Shown here: positions 7,403-16,579 of the stretch, one piece after another | Layout of the letters: each line of letters starts with the position of its first letter | Position numbering within the stretch: position 1 is the stretch's first letter | Source: Solibacillus isronensis | GTDB taxonomy: Bacteria > Bacillota > Bacilli > Bacillales_A > Planococcaceae | Length of the DNA: 64,000 nucleotides | Direction: 5' to 3' | Assembly (NCBI RefSeq): GCF_900168685.1 | Contig: NZ_FVZN01000012.1 | Span: 186,001 to 250,000 of the forward strand | The notes under the pieces: model-generated | Told to the model about the DNA's origin: nothing | The model's database searches: none | Seen by the model: the letters and a program-made list of their open reading frames with translations, nothing else | Translations under genes and position numbers: made by a program

Positions 7403-9658
7403 ATGACGACAAATACAAACTTAGCACTTTACCGTAAATACCGCCCATCTTCATTTGATAATTTAGTAGGGCAAGAACATATTACTACAACATTAGCAAA
7501 CTCGATTAAAAACAATGCTGTGAACCATGCTTACTTATTTACTGGCCCACGTGGTACAGGTAAAACGAGTTCGGCTTTATTATTTGCAAAGGCAATCAAC
7601 TGTAATGAACCAGAAGGAATTAATCCATGTGGCAAATGTGCCGCTTGTGAAAATCCTATCGACATTCATGAAATGGATGCAGCAAGTAACAACGGTGTTG
7701 ATCATATTCGTGAGCTAAAAGAAACCGTTAGTATTATGCCATTAAACGGTAAGTACAAAGTGATTATCTTGGATGAAGTCCATATGCTCTCAACTCAGGC
7801 TTTTAACGCATTTTTAAAGTTATTGGAAGAGCCACCAAAGCACGTAGTTTTCATTTTAGCTACAACCGAGGTGCACAAGTTACCTGCAACTGTATTGTCA
7901 CGTTGCCAACGCTATGATTTCTCTCGTATTACGAGCGCGACGATTGTACAACGATTACAACATATCTTAGTACAGGAAAATCGTAAAATGGATGAAGAAG
8001 CGTTACACCTAATCGCACAAGTTGCCAATGGTGGCTTACGTGATGCTGTCAGCTTATTAGACCAGGCGTTAAGCATGGCCTCTAATACGGATGAAGTTGT
8101 AACACTTGATAGCGTCTTAGCTTTAACAGGTTCCGTTGACGTTCGAATTATCGGTCAACTCCTTATAAAAATTGCGAATAAAGAACTGGAATCAGCATTA
8201 GAGCTATATAATTCAACATTCAATAAAGGCAAAGAGCCAAAGTATTTTGTTGAGGAATTACTAATCTATTTACGTGATATTCTTGTATTCCGTAAATTAC
8301 AAGGTAAGGCCGATCTAAAGAAAGGGCATACGGATAAAAACTTTGCAGAAGTTGCCAATGCGATTTCAAATGATGCAGTATTCGCATACATGAAAAAGCT
8401 ACAGCAAACAGTGAATGATATGAAATTCCATCATGACCTGTCATTACTTATGGAAATGACAATCATTGATATGGTTACGGGTGCTGATAAATCACTACAA
8501 GCTCAAATCGACGAGCTGCGCGGTCTTATCGGTAACGGTAATATTTCATTAACAAACGTTGCAACTACACCTGTAGAGCCGATTGAAACGATTAACGAGC
8601 CTATCGTTACTAACGAGCAATCATTACCGACAAACTTTGCTCCGGTTGAACCAACTCACCATGAATTACCTGCATTTGAATTAGGTAATGACGCGGTGAA
8701 AGTTGAGGAAAATAGCATTCCGCAACAACCTTTCATTAATGAGAGTGATGTAACGGAAAGTGTTGATGTTGAAGATCCAATCGGTTTCATAGAGCAAGCT
8801 ATAAAATTAGCTGAAAACGGTACTGATTGGGCGACTGAGCTACCAATTGACAATAAAGAAAGTGTTGAAATTGAGCGTACTAGTGAGCCACAAAGCTTTA
8901 ATGTTGCTGTAGAATCAGAAAAGTTACCTGAATTAAATGAGTCGTCTGTTGTTGAGCCACAAAGCTTTAAACAGGCAGCCATTGAACCGCAGGGCTTTGA
9001 TACGCTTGTAGAGCCACAAGGTTTTGAGCAACCACCAGTAGTCGAGCCACAAGGTTTCGATTTAGGTAATGCGAACGTAGAGCCACAAGCATTTGAACAG
9101 GCAACTGTTGAACCGCAAGGCTTTGAGCAACCACCAGTAGTTGAGCCACAAGGTTTTGACTTAGGTACTGCAAACGTTGAACCGCAAAGCTTTACTACAA
9201 TTGTAGAGCCACAAGCATTCGAACAAGCACCAGTAGTAGAGCAAGCTCCTGTACAAGAACATTCAATTTCTAACGTACCGACACCACTTGAAAATCGTGG
9301 TATTGGCGTAAATCTTTCAGATAAAGAAACTTTAGCTTTAAACACGATCTTAACAGCGAAAGCAGGACTGTTAAATGAGTTTGAACAAATAAAGCCAACG
9401 TTTGTTGCTGAATTACAAAATAAAAATTTAGCAACGAAACGTATCTTTAATGAATTTAGTGTAAAAGCAATAAATGACGATTGCCTGGTTATTGTTCATG
9501 AGAACAAGATCCAAGTCGCGTTGATTAACAAGCTAATTCACGAAAAGAATATTAAAGAGGCTTTTGCTGATGTATACAAACCATTGAACTATGTAGCTTT
9601 AACACAAGCTGATTGGGAGACTGTTTTAGCAAAGTACGATGAAGTGACGAAATTATAA
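7403..9658 (+). CDS. dnaX: DNA polymerase III subunit gamma/tau-like clamp loader
   Basis: This is an element-encoded clamp-loader ATPase. It has Walker A GPRGTGKT (residues 48-55), zinc-binding cysteines at 67, 76, 79 and 82, a DEVHML Walker B and an LSRCQRYDF sensor (SRC) motif, giving an AAA+ module of about 370 residues. A long acidic linker with ten EPQ(G/S/A)F repeats (about residues 495-611) is followed by a tau-like C-terminal domain (about residues 640-751). At 751 residues it is longer than the usual Bacillus DnaX because of the repeats. It follows the E1-like gene after 32 bases and is followed by a delta'-like gene, so the element carries its own loader. Confidence 0.9.
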   Translation: MTTNTNLALYRKYRPSSFDNLVGQEHITTTLANSIKNNAVNHAYLFTGPRGTGKTSSALLFAKAINCNEPEGINPCGKCAACENPIDIHEMDAASNNGVDHIRELKETVSIMPLNGKYKVIILDEVHMLSTQAFNAFLKLLEEPPKHVVFILATTEVHKLPATVLSRCQRYDFSRITSATIVQRLQHILVQENRKMDEEALHLIAQVANGGLRDAVSLLDQALSMASNTDEVVTLDSVLALTGSVDVRIIGQLLIKIANKELESALELYNSTFNKGKEPKYFVEELLIYLRDILVFRKLQGKADLKKGHTDKNFAEVANAISNDAVFAYMKKLQQTVNDMKFHHDLSLLMEMTIIDMVTGADKSLQAQIDELRGLIGNGNISLTNVATTPVEPIETINEPIVTNEQSLPTNFAPVEPTHHELPAFELGNDAVKVEENSIPQQPFINESDVTESVDVEDPIGFIEQAIKLAENGTDWATELPIDNKESVEIERTSEPQSFNVAVESEKLPELNESSVVEPQSFKQAAIEPQGFDTLVEPQGFEQPPVVEPQGFDLGNANVEPQAFEQATVEPQGFEQPPVVEPQGFDLGTANVEPQSFTTIVEPQAFEQAPVVEQAPVQEHSISNVPTPLENRGIGVNLSDKETLALNTILTAKAGLLNEFEQIKPTFVAELQNKNLATKRIFNEFSVKAINDDCLVIVHENKIQVALINKLIHEKNIKEAFADVYKPLNYVALTQADWETVLAKYDEVTKL
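8885..9236 (+). repeat. Tandem EPQ(G/S/A)F repeats in dnaX
   Basis: Ten degenerate copies of a 9-13-residue unit containing EPQ(G/S/A)F lie in the DnaX linker. One block of about three units (VEPQGFEQPPV, VEPQGFDLG.AN and a following unit) is duplicated almost exactly at the DNA level. Slipped-strand expansion is likely. Confidence 0.85.
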
Positions 9659-9670
9659 TTGAAGGGATTT

Positions 9671-9702
9671 AAGGGGATAGTTAGCTATTCCCTTATTTTT
9701 TT
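9671..9702 (+). terminator. Terminator between dnaX and holB-like gene
   Basis: Stem AAGGGGATAG with CTATTCCCTT (one G-T pair, loop TTAG) is followed by a T-rich tail. The ribosome site of the next gene follows immediately, so this may only partly reduce downstream expression. Confidence 0.75.
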
Positions 9703-9714
9703 AAGGTGACTAAT

Positions 9715-10593
9715 ATGAATGAATTAAAACGATTATTTGAAAAACAAATCAGTGACAAATCACTACGTCATGCGTATTTATTTGCAGGCGTTGATTCAGT
9801 AAGCTTTGCGCGTTGGTTAAGTAAGAAGATTTTGTGTGGGTGCGATAATGCCGAGTGTATTACATGTAACCGTATTTCTAACAATAATCATCCGGACGTC
9901 TTTTTCATTGAGCCAGAAGGCCAGTATATTAAAGTGGACCAAATTCGTGAGCTATTAAATCAAGGGGCTTTAAAGAGTTATGAGGGCAATGGTCAAGTGT
10001 TCATTATCCGCCATGCTGATAAGATGAACCCACAGGCTGCCAATGCACTTCTGAAATTTCTTGAAGAACCTAAGCAGAATGTAAATATTTTAATGACAAC
10101 TGAACATAAGGAATTGCTACTCGATACAATTTTGAGTCGCGTTCAAACATTTAATGTCGGCTCGACTGTCATTTCTTCAATTGCCGGGGATTTAGATACA
10201 TTGAATATTCAATTGTCTACCGCAGCGGTATTGTCTGAATTTGCAAGTGAGTTAGCATTACTAAAAGAATGTGAGGAAAAGTTGGATCAGTGGGTTGCCG
10301 TAGTAAAAGATTTATTTACACAATCACCTGCAGCAGCATTAATTTCCGTTCAGTCGTGGGATAAACTGTTTGAAAACAAAGACCAGAAGTTGTTCAGTTC
10401 GAGATTGCTTCAATCATACGGCAAGGCGTTATTAGCTCATAAAAAGGGCGACGCTACCGCTTGGGGCAGCTTACCTAATATGGATTGGCAACAGATTTTA
10501 CAGATTAATAGATTAATAAATGATTTCAGCAAGAATCTCTATTCTAACGGGCATTATGTGTCGCAGTTAGAGTTAGTAATCCGTAATAAATAA
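9715..10593 (+). CDS. holB: DNA polymerase III delta'-like subunit
   Basis: The 292-residue clamp-loader subunit has RHAYLFAGVDS in place of the Walker A loop with no GKT, as expected for a non-hydrolysing delta' protein. Zinc-type cysteines (CGCDNAECITC) follow, then an IKVDQIREL segment, NALLKFLEEP and an LSRVQTF sensor motif. It probably joins the element's DnaX in loading the divergent DnaN encoded next. ATG 9715 is preferred over GTG 9706, which overlaps the AAGGTG ribosome site. Confidence 0.82.
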   Translation: MNELKRLFEKQISDKSLRHAYLFAGVDSVSFARWLSKKILCGCDNAECITCNRISNNNHPDVFFIEPEGQYIKVDQIRELLNQGALKSYEGNGQVFIIRHADKMNPQAANALLKFLEEPKQNVNILMTTEHKELLLDTILSRVQTFNVGSTVISSIAGDLDTLNIQLSTAAVLSEFASELALLKECEEKLDQWVAVVKDLFTQSPAAALISVQSWDKLFENKDQKLFSSRLLQSYGKALLAHKKGDATAWGSLPNMDWQQILQINRLINDFSKNLYSNGHYVSQLELVIRNK

Positions 10594-10594
10594 G

Positions 10595-10623
10595 TTGTAA
10601 GCAACCGCTTGTTACGGTATAAT
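10595..10623 (+). promoter_or_regulatory. Promoter of dnaN-like gene
   Basis: TTGTAA (10595-10600) and a perfect TATAAT (10618-10623) are separated by 17 nt. The predicted transcript start near 10630 leaves a 5' UTR of about 180 nt containing two hairpins. Confidence 0.7.
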
Positions 10624-10662
10624 TGCTGTATTGATATTTGTAACTTTTAATTTTTAATTTTT

Positions 10663-10689
10663 ATTCATTCCTAAGGAATGAATATTTTT
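10663..10689 (+). terminator. Short palindromic hairpin in dnaN 5' UTR
   Basis: ATTCATTCC with GGAATGAAT (loop TAA), flanked by T-rich sequence on both sides. It could act as a bidirectional terminator for holB or as part of the dnaN leader. Confidence 0.5.
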
Positions 10690-10690
10690 A

Positions 10691-10763
10691 AGCACTATCT
10701 TTAAGTGTAACAACTAAACTCTCAAAGGGTTCAGTCTGTTCATTTATTGATAGTGCTTTTTTG
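10691..10763 (+). promoter_or_regulatory. Structured leader RNA, copy 2, before dnaN
   Basis: A 9-bp stem (AGCACTATC with GATAGTGCT) encloses exactly 49 nt and is followed by TTTTTT. The loop contains AACTCT-CAA-AGGGTT, a 6-bp hairpin, followed by CAGTCTGTT. The layout matches copy 1 at 5301-5380: same loop length, inner hairpin and GTCTGT box, with a different but compensatory outer stem. It lies in the 5' UTR, about 50 bases before the dnaN start. Confidence 0.68.
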
Positions 10764-10812
10764 CGTTCTCTTACATTATCAATAAATAAAATTTTTAAGG
10801 AGGAACATTATT

Positions 10813-11937
10813 ATGTTCTATATTAAGGCAAACGACGTTAAAGAGGTTATCGAATCAATGGCAGGTGCAGCGAAATTTTGTAGAGACGAAGACGCTTCAA
10901 TTGGTGTTATCGCTGAAAATGGAGTTGTAAAATTTGTATTAAAAAATGCTTTGGTTGAAGTTGAAAAAGAAGTTAAAGCAATTGTGAAAAAGGATTTTAA
11001 ATTTATTGCATCGGCTCATGAAATGCTATTAAAAATCGGCGTTTTACCAAATGATGTTGAAGCAGTATTCGGGGGAATTCAAAACGGTCATGTTTCTATA
11101 AAGTGGGGACGTTCAAACGGACTGATCTTATTTACAGAACATGCAAGCAAGTTAGAAGCTGTTGTAGTTCCAGAGGTTGAAGGTGATTCAATCACTCTTG
11201 ATTGGGGTTATTACAGTCGTATATTCGCTCATTTCTGTTCATCGAATGATTCAGAAGTAGCCGCGACTTACCCAATTACAAAAGGTGTTCACTTTGGTTC
11301 AAATGCAGAGGGAAAACTTGTTGTAGAGGCTTCTGACGCTGTACGTGCTATTAATCAAGTAGTTGACGGTCAGTGGTTATCGAAAGGCTTTTCGATTCCA
11401 CAAGAAGCAATGAAAGCTGTTAATAAGCTGGTTAAAGAGGCTGTAACTGTTGGACTTGTAAATGATGGCAGTCGCCTATTAATCCAAGCACCGAATACAA
11501 AAATTATTACAAGAATTATTGACGGTGAATTTGTTGATACTTCAAAACTATATGTAGATGAAAATTCTCCATTTGTTTGGAAGATTGACAGACTCGAATT
11601 ATTAGAAGTTGCTCGTCGCGTTAAACGATTATCAGGGGCATTAGGTACCATTAAATTTACTCATACCAATGGTAAGTACCTAGCTATTTATGAAAATGTA
11701 CTTCAACAAAGCTTAGGCGTTGTTTGTGAAGGGGAATCTTCGGGTTTTGCTTTATCGGTCGTAGCGATCGAAAGTGCATTAACAGCTTTAAAATCAGATG
11801 AAGTATTCATTTGTATTAATGCTGCAGGCGCTCCCGTTACATTCTTAGGTTCTGTTACTTTAGAAGCGGAATCTGCCGACGCAGGAACAATTGAAATTGA
11901 AAATGTAAAAGTAATGTTAGGGCAAGTAAGCAAATAA
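10813..11937 (+). CDS. dnaN: DnaN-like beta sliding clamp
   Basis: The 374-residue protein has beta-clamp length and pattern. Clearest is the LLIQAPNTKIITRIIDGEFVD segment region, the counterpart of the TSRLIDGKFPD stretch in chromosomal DnaN, together with DAVRAIN and the start of the third domain near residue 250. Sequence identity to chromosomal clamps looks low. An AAGGAGG site precedes it, and promoter and structured leader lie upstream. With DnaX and delta'-like genes next to it, the element seems to encode a private clamp and loader. Confidence 0.82.
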   Translation: MFYIKANDVKEVIESMAGAAKFCRDEDASIGVIAENGVVKFVLKNALVEVEKEVKAIVKKDFKFIASAHEMLLKIGVLPNDVEAVFGGIQNGHVSIKWGRSNGLILFTEHASKLEAVVVPEVEGDSITLDWGYYSRIFAHFCSSNDSEVAATYPITKGVHFGSNAEGKLVVEASDAVRAINQVVDGQWLSKGFSIPQEAMKAVNKLVKEAVTVGLVNDGSRLLIQAPNTKIITRIIDGEFVDTSKLYVDENSPFVWKIDRLELLEVARRVKRLSGALGTIKFTHTNGKYLAIYENVLQQSLGVVCEGESSGFALSVVAIESALTALKSDEVFICINAAGAPVTFLGSVTLEAESADAGTIEIENVKVMLGQVSK

Positions 11938-11957
11938 CATTGGCTTTTAACTTAGTT

Positions 11958-11998
11958 AAGGAAGATGCGACGTTAGATCGTATCTTCCTTTTATTTTT
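11958..11998 (+). terminator. Intrinsic terminator after dnaN
   Basis: A 13-bp stem (AAGGAAGATGCGA with TCGTATCTTCCTT, one G-T pair) with a 7-nt loop is followed by TTTTATTTTT. Confidence 0.88.
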
Positions 11999-12015
11999 AA
12001 GGAGGATAACAGATT

Positions 12016-13719
12016 ATGTTAGAGATTAATTTATCAAAGGAAAAGAATGAGATTATTTTAGGGAAACAAAAGGATTATTTAGTAAACAATTATGTGAATT
12101 TTTTAATGAATAGTGCGAGTGTTCACTTTGAGCATAGCATTGCGTTAATGAAAGGGCATGAACGTGACCGTTATAAAAAACTGTCTTCATTAAACTACAA
12201 CATCATGCTAAATCGTGGTGTCCAGGACTTATCTGAAGTAAAAGCGATAGAAAATCTTTTAGCTAAAAACGTAACTCTTAACGGGTTCGACGAGCTAAAT
12301 AAAGACTTCAAAAAAACGCGTCGTTCTTATGATGATTTCAACACACCAATTGCCGAGCATAAAGAAACAAACGCTTATGCTCGTAGCTATGCGAGAGTAG
12401 TAGACCGTTTTGGCGGCGTGTTACATGACACGACTAAATTATTCGATTATCAGATCGAAGGAGCCGCGCTTATCGGTTCACGTAAACGTTTATTGAATGG
12501 GATGGATATGGGCCTCGGGAAAACGCGCACAACAATTGCCGGGCTATATGCTGATCCTTCAAATACTAAAATCCTAATCGTTACAATGTCACGTAACCTA
12601 TGTGACTGGGAAGCTGAAATTGAGAACCTAGGTTTAGCCGATGATTACATCGTCCTTCATAATCCAAGTGATATGAAGAGCACTAAACGTATTCATTTAG
12701 TTTCTTATGAGCGTTGGGCTTCAGAAACTAAGAAAACCAAAACTTTAGAGGACGGCACGATTGAATTAATTTTCCGTAGAAAGCCATTGTTCAAGTATTT
12801 TAATCGTTCATATAAGGCAGCAGCAGTTGACGAAGGCCATCTATTCAAGAATGGTAGTACAACTCGTTGCAAATCAATCATGGCGATTAAAACTCGTACA
12901 CGCGTTGTTATTAGCGGTACGCCAGCTGAAAACGGAGCCAGTGATCTGTTTTGGTTACTTGCTTGGATGCTCGGTGACAAGGTTCATTTCTGGAATCGTA
13001 TTCAATTAGAGCCATTTGAGGCATTTGGAACTTATGGAGAGCGTTGTTTCAAAACAATTTACGGAGGCGCGGATAAAAAGGCCTTAATGGATAGCACAGC
13101 TATTAGTAGTCGTGTTTCATCTACCCAGGAATTATGGAGCTTACTCGATTTAGTCATGTATCGCCGTAAAAAAACGGATGATGATGTTGCGAATGTAATC
13201 CGTATTCCAAAGCCTGTTCACCGTCGTTTACACGTTGCTCAAAATGAGAACGAAAAAGAAGTATATGCTCAAACGCTTAAAGATTTTGGTGAATGGTTCA
13301 AAATGTATGAGGACGAATTAGCGCTTGCTCGTATGAAAGGTGTACGTAGTAAATACTCGTCAATTGAGATTTCTCAATGGTTAGGTAAACTACGTCAAAC
13401 GGCATCATGCCCTTGGTTGCACCCGGACTATGTACAAAATGACGAAACACCTTCAAAACTGCAATTCATTCAAGATAAAATTCAGCAAGAAGCGATGATG
13501 AACCGTAAAATGCTTATCTTTACGGCTCATAAAAAAACGTGTGAAGAACTAGGTGTACTGTTAAACATGGTTGCTCCAGGTTATGAAGTTGGCTATATCC
13601 ATGGCAGCGTACCAATGCATGAACGCCATGAATTGCTACGTCGATTCCAAGACCCGAAAGACCCGTTATCGTGCTTAGTTATGACGATGAAGACAGGAGC
13701 CGGTGTGCTTTGTTTCTAG
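12016..13719 (+). CDS. SNF2-family helicase, truncated by group II intron
   Basis: The 567-residue reading frame contains Walker A (MDMGLGKTRTT, about residues 165-175), a DEGH-type Walker B (AAVDEGHLFKNG), SGTPAEN, and the start of the second RecA domain: MLIFTAHKKT, YIHGSVPMHER, then MKTGAGV. It breaks off inside motif V, exactly where an intron begins (about 13703), so the last codons are intron sequence. Motif VI and its arginine finger are missing. No second exon is found after the intron, so the protein is probably inactive unless the partial product suffices. An AAGGAGG site precedes ATG 12016. Confidence 0.85.
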   Translation: MLEINLSKEKNEIILGKQKDYLVNNYVNFLMNSASVHFEHSIALMKGHERDRYKKLSSLNYNIMLNRGVQDLSEVKAIENLLAKNVTLNGFDELNKDFKKTRRSYDDFNTPIAEHKETNAYARSYARVVDRFGGVLHDTTKLFDYQIEGAALIGSRKRLLNGMDMGLGKTRTTIAGLYADPSNTKILIVTMSRNLCDWEAEIENLGLADDYIVLHNPSDMKSTKRIHLVSYERWASETKKTKTLEDGTIELIFRRKPLFKYFNRSYKAAAVDEGHLFKNGSTTRCKSIMAIKTRTRVVISGTPAENGASDLFWLLAWMLGDKVHFWNRIQLEPFEAFGTYGERCFKTIYGGADKKALMDSTAISSRVSSTQELWSLLDLVMYRRKKTDDDVANVIRIPKPVHRRLHVAQNENEKEVYAQTLKDFGEWFKMYEDELALARMKGVRSKYSSIEISQWLGKLRQTASCPWLHPDYVQNDETPSKLQFIQDKIQQEAMMNRKMLIFTAHKKTCEELGVLLNMVAPGYEVGYIHGSVPMHERHELLRRFQDPKDPLSCLVMTMKTGAGVLCF

Positions 13720-15655
13720 ACAACCTCTTTGGAGACAAAGAATAAAAACTAGAGGATATTTACTCTAAATATCTAACTGATGAATTGATTTTGATAGGGG
13801 AAGTGCCTATCTGGAAAGAATGTTGGCTATCCAATACCCTAAGAACTGCGACGTGCGAAAGTTGTTTACAGACAATCGTATGGGAGCTCGCTGAAGGCGC
13901 AGAAAAACAGACCTGTGAAGTGGTTAGTGAAGTATGCGGGGGGCTATAAAATGACTAGTGGAATTAACCACCTAGGCTTAGAGAACGCAGAAGCGTTGGA
14001 ACAAATCCTCGGATGTACGGCTCGAAACGTTTGATATATCTAATATAGAAGATATATGCCTCCTAGTGAGGTCCAATCTCGGAAAAAGGGTATCGGCTCG
14101 CGCACTTTTCTGAACTAATCCGGTAAGGGATTAGAGTCTCGAGTCCCCCAACAATGGGCGAAGAGATGATTGGCGGGTTATAGAGGGAAGCTAAGGTCAT
14201 TATGATAAAAGCTAGATTCATCGGAACAAAGGAAGCTGAGAAGGAAATGCTAAGGAGTGTAAAATCCGAAGTTCCTCAACAGTAGGAAATGACTGTTTAA
14301 TCTCAGTGGCAGCAGCCCGTAGTAGTGTTGAAACATCTGTAATGGATGCGGAGCGAAGGGGCATAGTCAATGATTGAAATTTAGCATTTCAATAAAAAGG
14401 ACAGTATTATCATTACTTTCGATATATGGAAGCCATTGAGCATAACTGATTTAAGCCAATGATTTCCCCGAAAGGAGTGATTTCAGTGGTTCAAGAACAT
14501 GTAACTTTAAATAATGAGACTGAATTAAGAAATTTACTAGATAAATTCTTTCTAGACACAAAAAAGGCAATTGAAAAGGGGAATTTACCCAACTTCAAGA
14601 ACCTACTTGAAATTATTCAATCTGACATAGTTATCATAACCGCGATACACAAATTGAAAGCTAATACAGGCAGTTTAACTAGCGGAACAGATAATGAGGA
14701 CATTAGAATTCACTTTTTAGAAAAGGACTATCTTAGCGTTATAGAACGCGTCAAAGAGGCATTTAATCGATACAAACCTATTCCAGTAAAAAGAGTTCAC
14801 ATACCTAAACCCGGTAAGAAGGAAATGCGCCCTCTCGGTATTCCGGCGATGATCGATAGAATAGTACAGCAATGTATCAAAATCGTAATCGAACCAATAT
14901 TAGAGGCTCAATTCTTCGAACATTCATATGGATTTAGACCAATGAGACAAGCAGATATGGCAATGGCACGAGTTGCCCATGTTGCCTATCACGCTAAACA
15001 TCATTGGGTTGTAGAAGGAGATATTAAGGGCTTTTTCGACAATGTAAACCACACCATATTAATTAAACGGTTATGGGGACTCGGTATCAGGGATAAAAGG
15101 GTTTTAATGATTATTAAACAAATGCTCAAAGCGGGAATCATGAACGTTACTAATCGTTCAGAAATAGGCACTCCACAAGGAGGTATCCTATCCCCACTAT
15201 TAGCAAACGCCTACCTAGATGCAATGGATAAATGGATTACCCGCGAATGGGAAAACAAGAAGATGAACCCAGAGATAAGCGTTGATAAAAGGAAGAACCG
15301 CGCATTAGAGCGATACAGTAAACTCAAACCATGCTACCTAATAAGATATGCAGACGATTGGGTCCTCATGTGCAAGAACAAGAGTGATGCTGAGAAATTT
15401 AAGTACCGGATTGATAAGTACCTTAAAGACAAGCTCAAACTCGAACTGTCACATGAAAAAACTGTAATCACGAATATTCGCAAAAAGCCAATCAAATTTC
15501 TGGGGCTTCACTTTAAAGTCAGACGAGATAAAAGTAAGAAGGATTGGAAGGCAATTAGATATGGATGGCTACCTACAAGTAGACCGGACCCGATTAGACT
15601 TAAAGCGAAAGCTAATGAGTTGCATAAAAAGGTGAAAAAGCGTTATCACTCGTGA
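13703..15655 (+). mobile_element. Group II intron, 3' end deleted
   Basis: A GTGTG 5' boundary interrupts the helicase at TGAG-V. About 780 nt follow of structured, mostly non-coding sequence typical of intron domains I-III (for example GGATGTACGGCTCGAAACG and GGATGCGGAGCGAAGGGGC), then a reverse-transcriptase gene. No domain V or VI hairpin, no 3' AY boundary and no helicase 3' exon are visible. Sequence changes abruptly near 15640-15655 into a different gene. The intron therefore appears to have lost its 3' part in a deletion and should not splice in cis. Confidence 0.8.
14486..15655 (+). CDS. ltrA: Group II intron reverse transcriptase, C-terminally truncated
   Basis: The reading frame has the RT fold: KPGKKEMRPLGIPAMIDR, EGDIKGFFDNV, GTPQGGILSPLLANAYL and the catalytic YADD (LIRYADDWVLM), then KFLGLHF (RT7/thumb start). 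It ends after about 389 residues near LHKKVKKRYHS, before the maturase (X) domain and any DNA-binding or endonuclease domain. GTG 14486 is chosen because AAAGGAG lies 7 bases before it; an in-frame ATG at 14459 has no ribosome site. Without domain X it should not support splicing. Confidence 0.85.
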   Translation: MVQEHVTLNNETELRNLLDKFFLDTKKAIEKGNLPNFKNLLEIIQSDIVIITAIHKLKANTGSLTSGTDNEDIRIHFLEKDYLSVIERVKEAFNRYKPIPVKRVHIPKPGKKEMRPLGIPAMIDRIVQQCIKIVIEPILEAQFFEHSYGFRPMRQADMAMARVAHVAYHAKHHWVVEGDIKGFFDNVNHTILIKRLWGLGIRDKRVLMIIKQMLKAGIMNVTNRSEIGTPQGGILSPLLANAYLDAMDKWITREWENKKMNPEISVDKRKNRALERYSKLKPCYLIRYADDWVLMCKNKSDAEKFKYRIDKYLKDKLKLELSHEKTVITNIRKKPIKFLGLHFKVRRDKSKKDWKAIRYGWLPTSRPDPIRLKAKANELHKKVKKRYHS

Positions 15656-16550
15656 AAAGAATGAGTATATAGCAATTTTAAGTACAGACTTTGTAAACTT
15701 CCATTTACTACAACCTTCTGAGCGTCAAGCGATACTTGAAGGTTATCAGCAACTTTACAGTATGGTTTCTTTCCCATTCCAAATGTTAGGGCAAGCCGTA
15801 CCACAGGACTTCTCAAAAGAACGATTACGCTTTGAAAAGAATTTAAGTAAAGTGAACCCACACGCAGCGGAATACAACCGCGACGTTTTGAATCATATTC
15901 AACACGTAACAGAAAATGATTTCCGTATTACGTTGCGTTTCTATTACATCGTTAAGTATGCGTATGAGCCATCTAAAATGGCCAAATTAACGCCTGAGCA
16001 ACGTGAGCAAATCATTTATCAGAATGTTTGGAGCCGCGCCGAGATCATCCGTTCAGCTTTACGTCGTGCCAAAGTAAATGCTCAACTCCTTAGCACAATT
16101 GAAACTGCAGAAGTATTCAAACGAGCATTGAATCGTGACCGTATGTTAATTCATCCAATGAATGATGTGTTAGACAAGGAAAAATTATCTCATTTCGTCT
16201 CAATGGATGTAACAACATTGCCAGACTTCGAAAGCTTAGTCACTAATCCAGAGGCATTTAAAGAGCTTTATTACGAATATAACGAGCAGTTTAACGTGGA
16301 GGCAGCTGAAAAGCATGATGAACTGACATTTGATTATGAGCAGTTTAATCAAATGAACGAGGTACTTGCTGTTGAAGAATCAATGGAACAACAATCTGTA
16401 CAATCACAACCGTTTTTACAGCCGACTCAGCCTGTTCAACCGAAACAGTCTGTTCAATCACCACCGCCTGTAGAACCGCAACAAAATGTACACAATCAAC
16501 AAATCGAGCCTGAACAAGAAATGTCTATGGATGTTTGGTCTGATAAATAA
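15645..16550 (+). pseudogene. Transfer-gene remnant upstream of VirB4, 5' end deleted
   Basis: In-frame coding sequence starts at the deletion junction and reads ITREKNEYIAILSTDF, then LQPSERQAILEGYQQL and FPFQMLGQAVPQ. This is the pattern of proteins encoded just before VirB4 in Gram-positive transfer operons (TraC/TrsD-like); that assignment is tentative. No start codon or ribosome site is seen before 15762, where an internal ATG (MVSFPF) would give 262 residues. The C-terminus is Gln/Pro-rich (about the last 60 residues). The missing N-terminus was presumably removed with the intron's 3' half and the helicase end. Confidence 0.6.
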
Positions 16551-16579
16551 GACTAGGGCTATAAAGGAGTTAAGTAACT

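Noticed and set aside
8885-9236. CRISPR-like repeat array
   Set aside because: The repeats are codon-phased, degenerate and inside dnaX, without unique spacers.
8656-9345. 229-residue minus-strand open frame rich in Cys/Ser/Gly
   Set aside because: It is the antisense shadow of the EPQxF repeats in dnaX; no ribosome site and repeat-derived composition.
15762-16550. Intact 262-residue gene starting at ATG 15762
   Set aside because: No ribosome site, and coding sequence continues in frame upstream to the deletion junction, so a truncated gene is the better reading.
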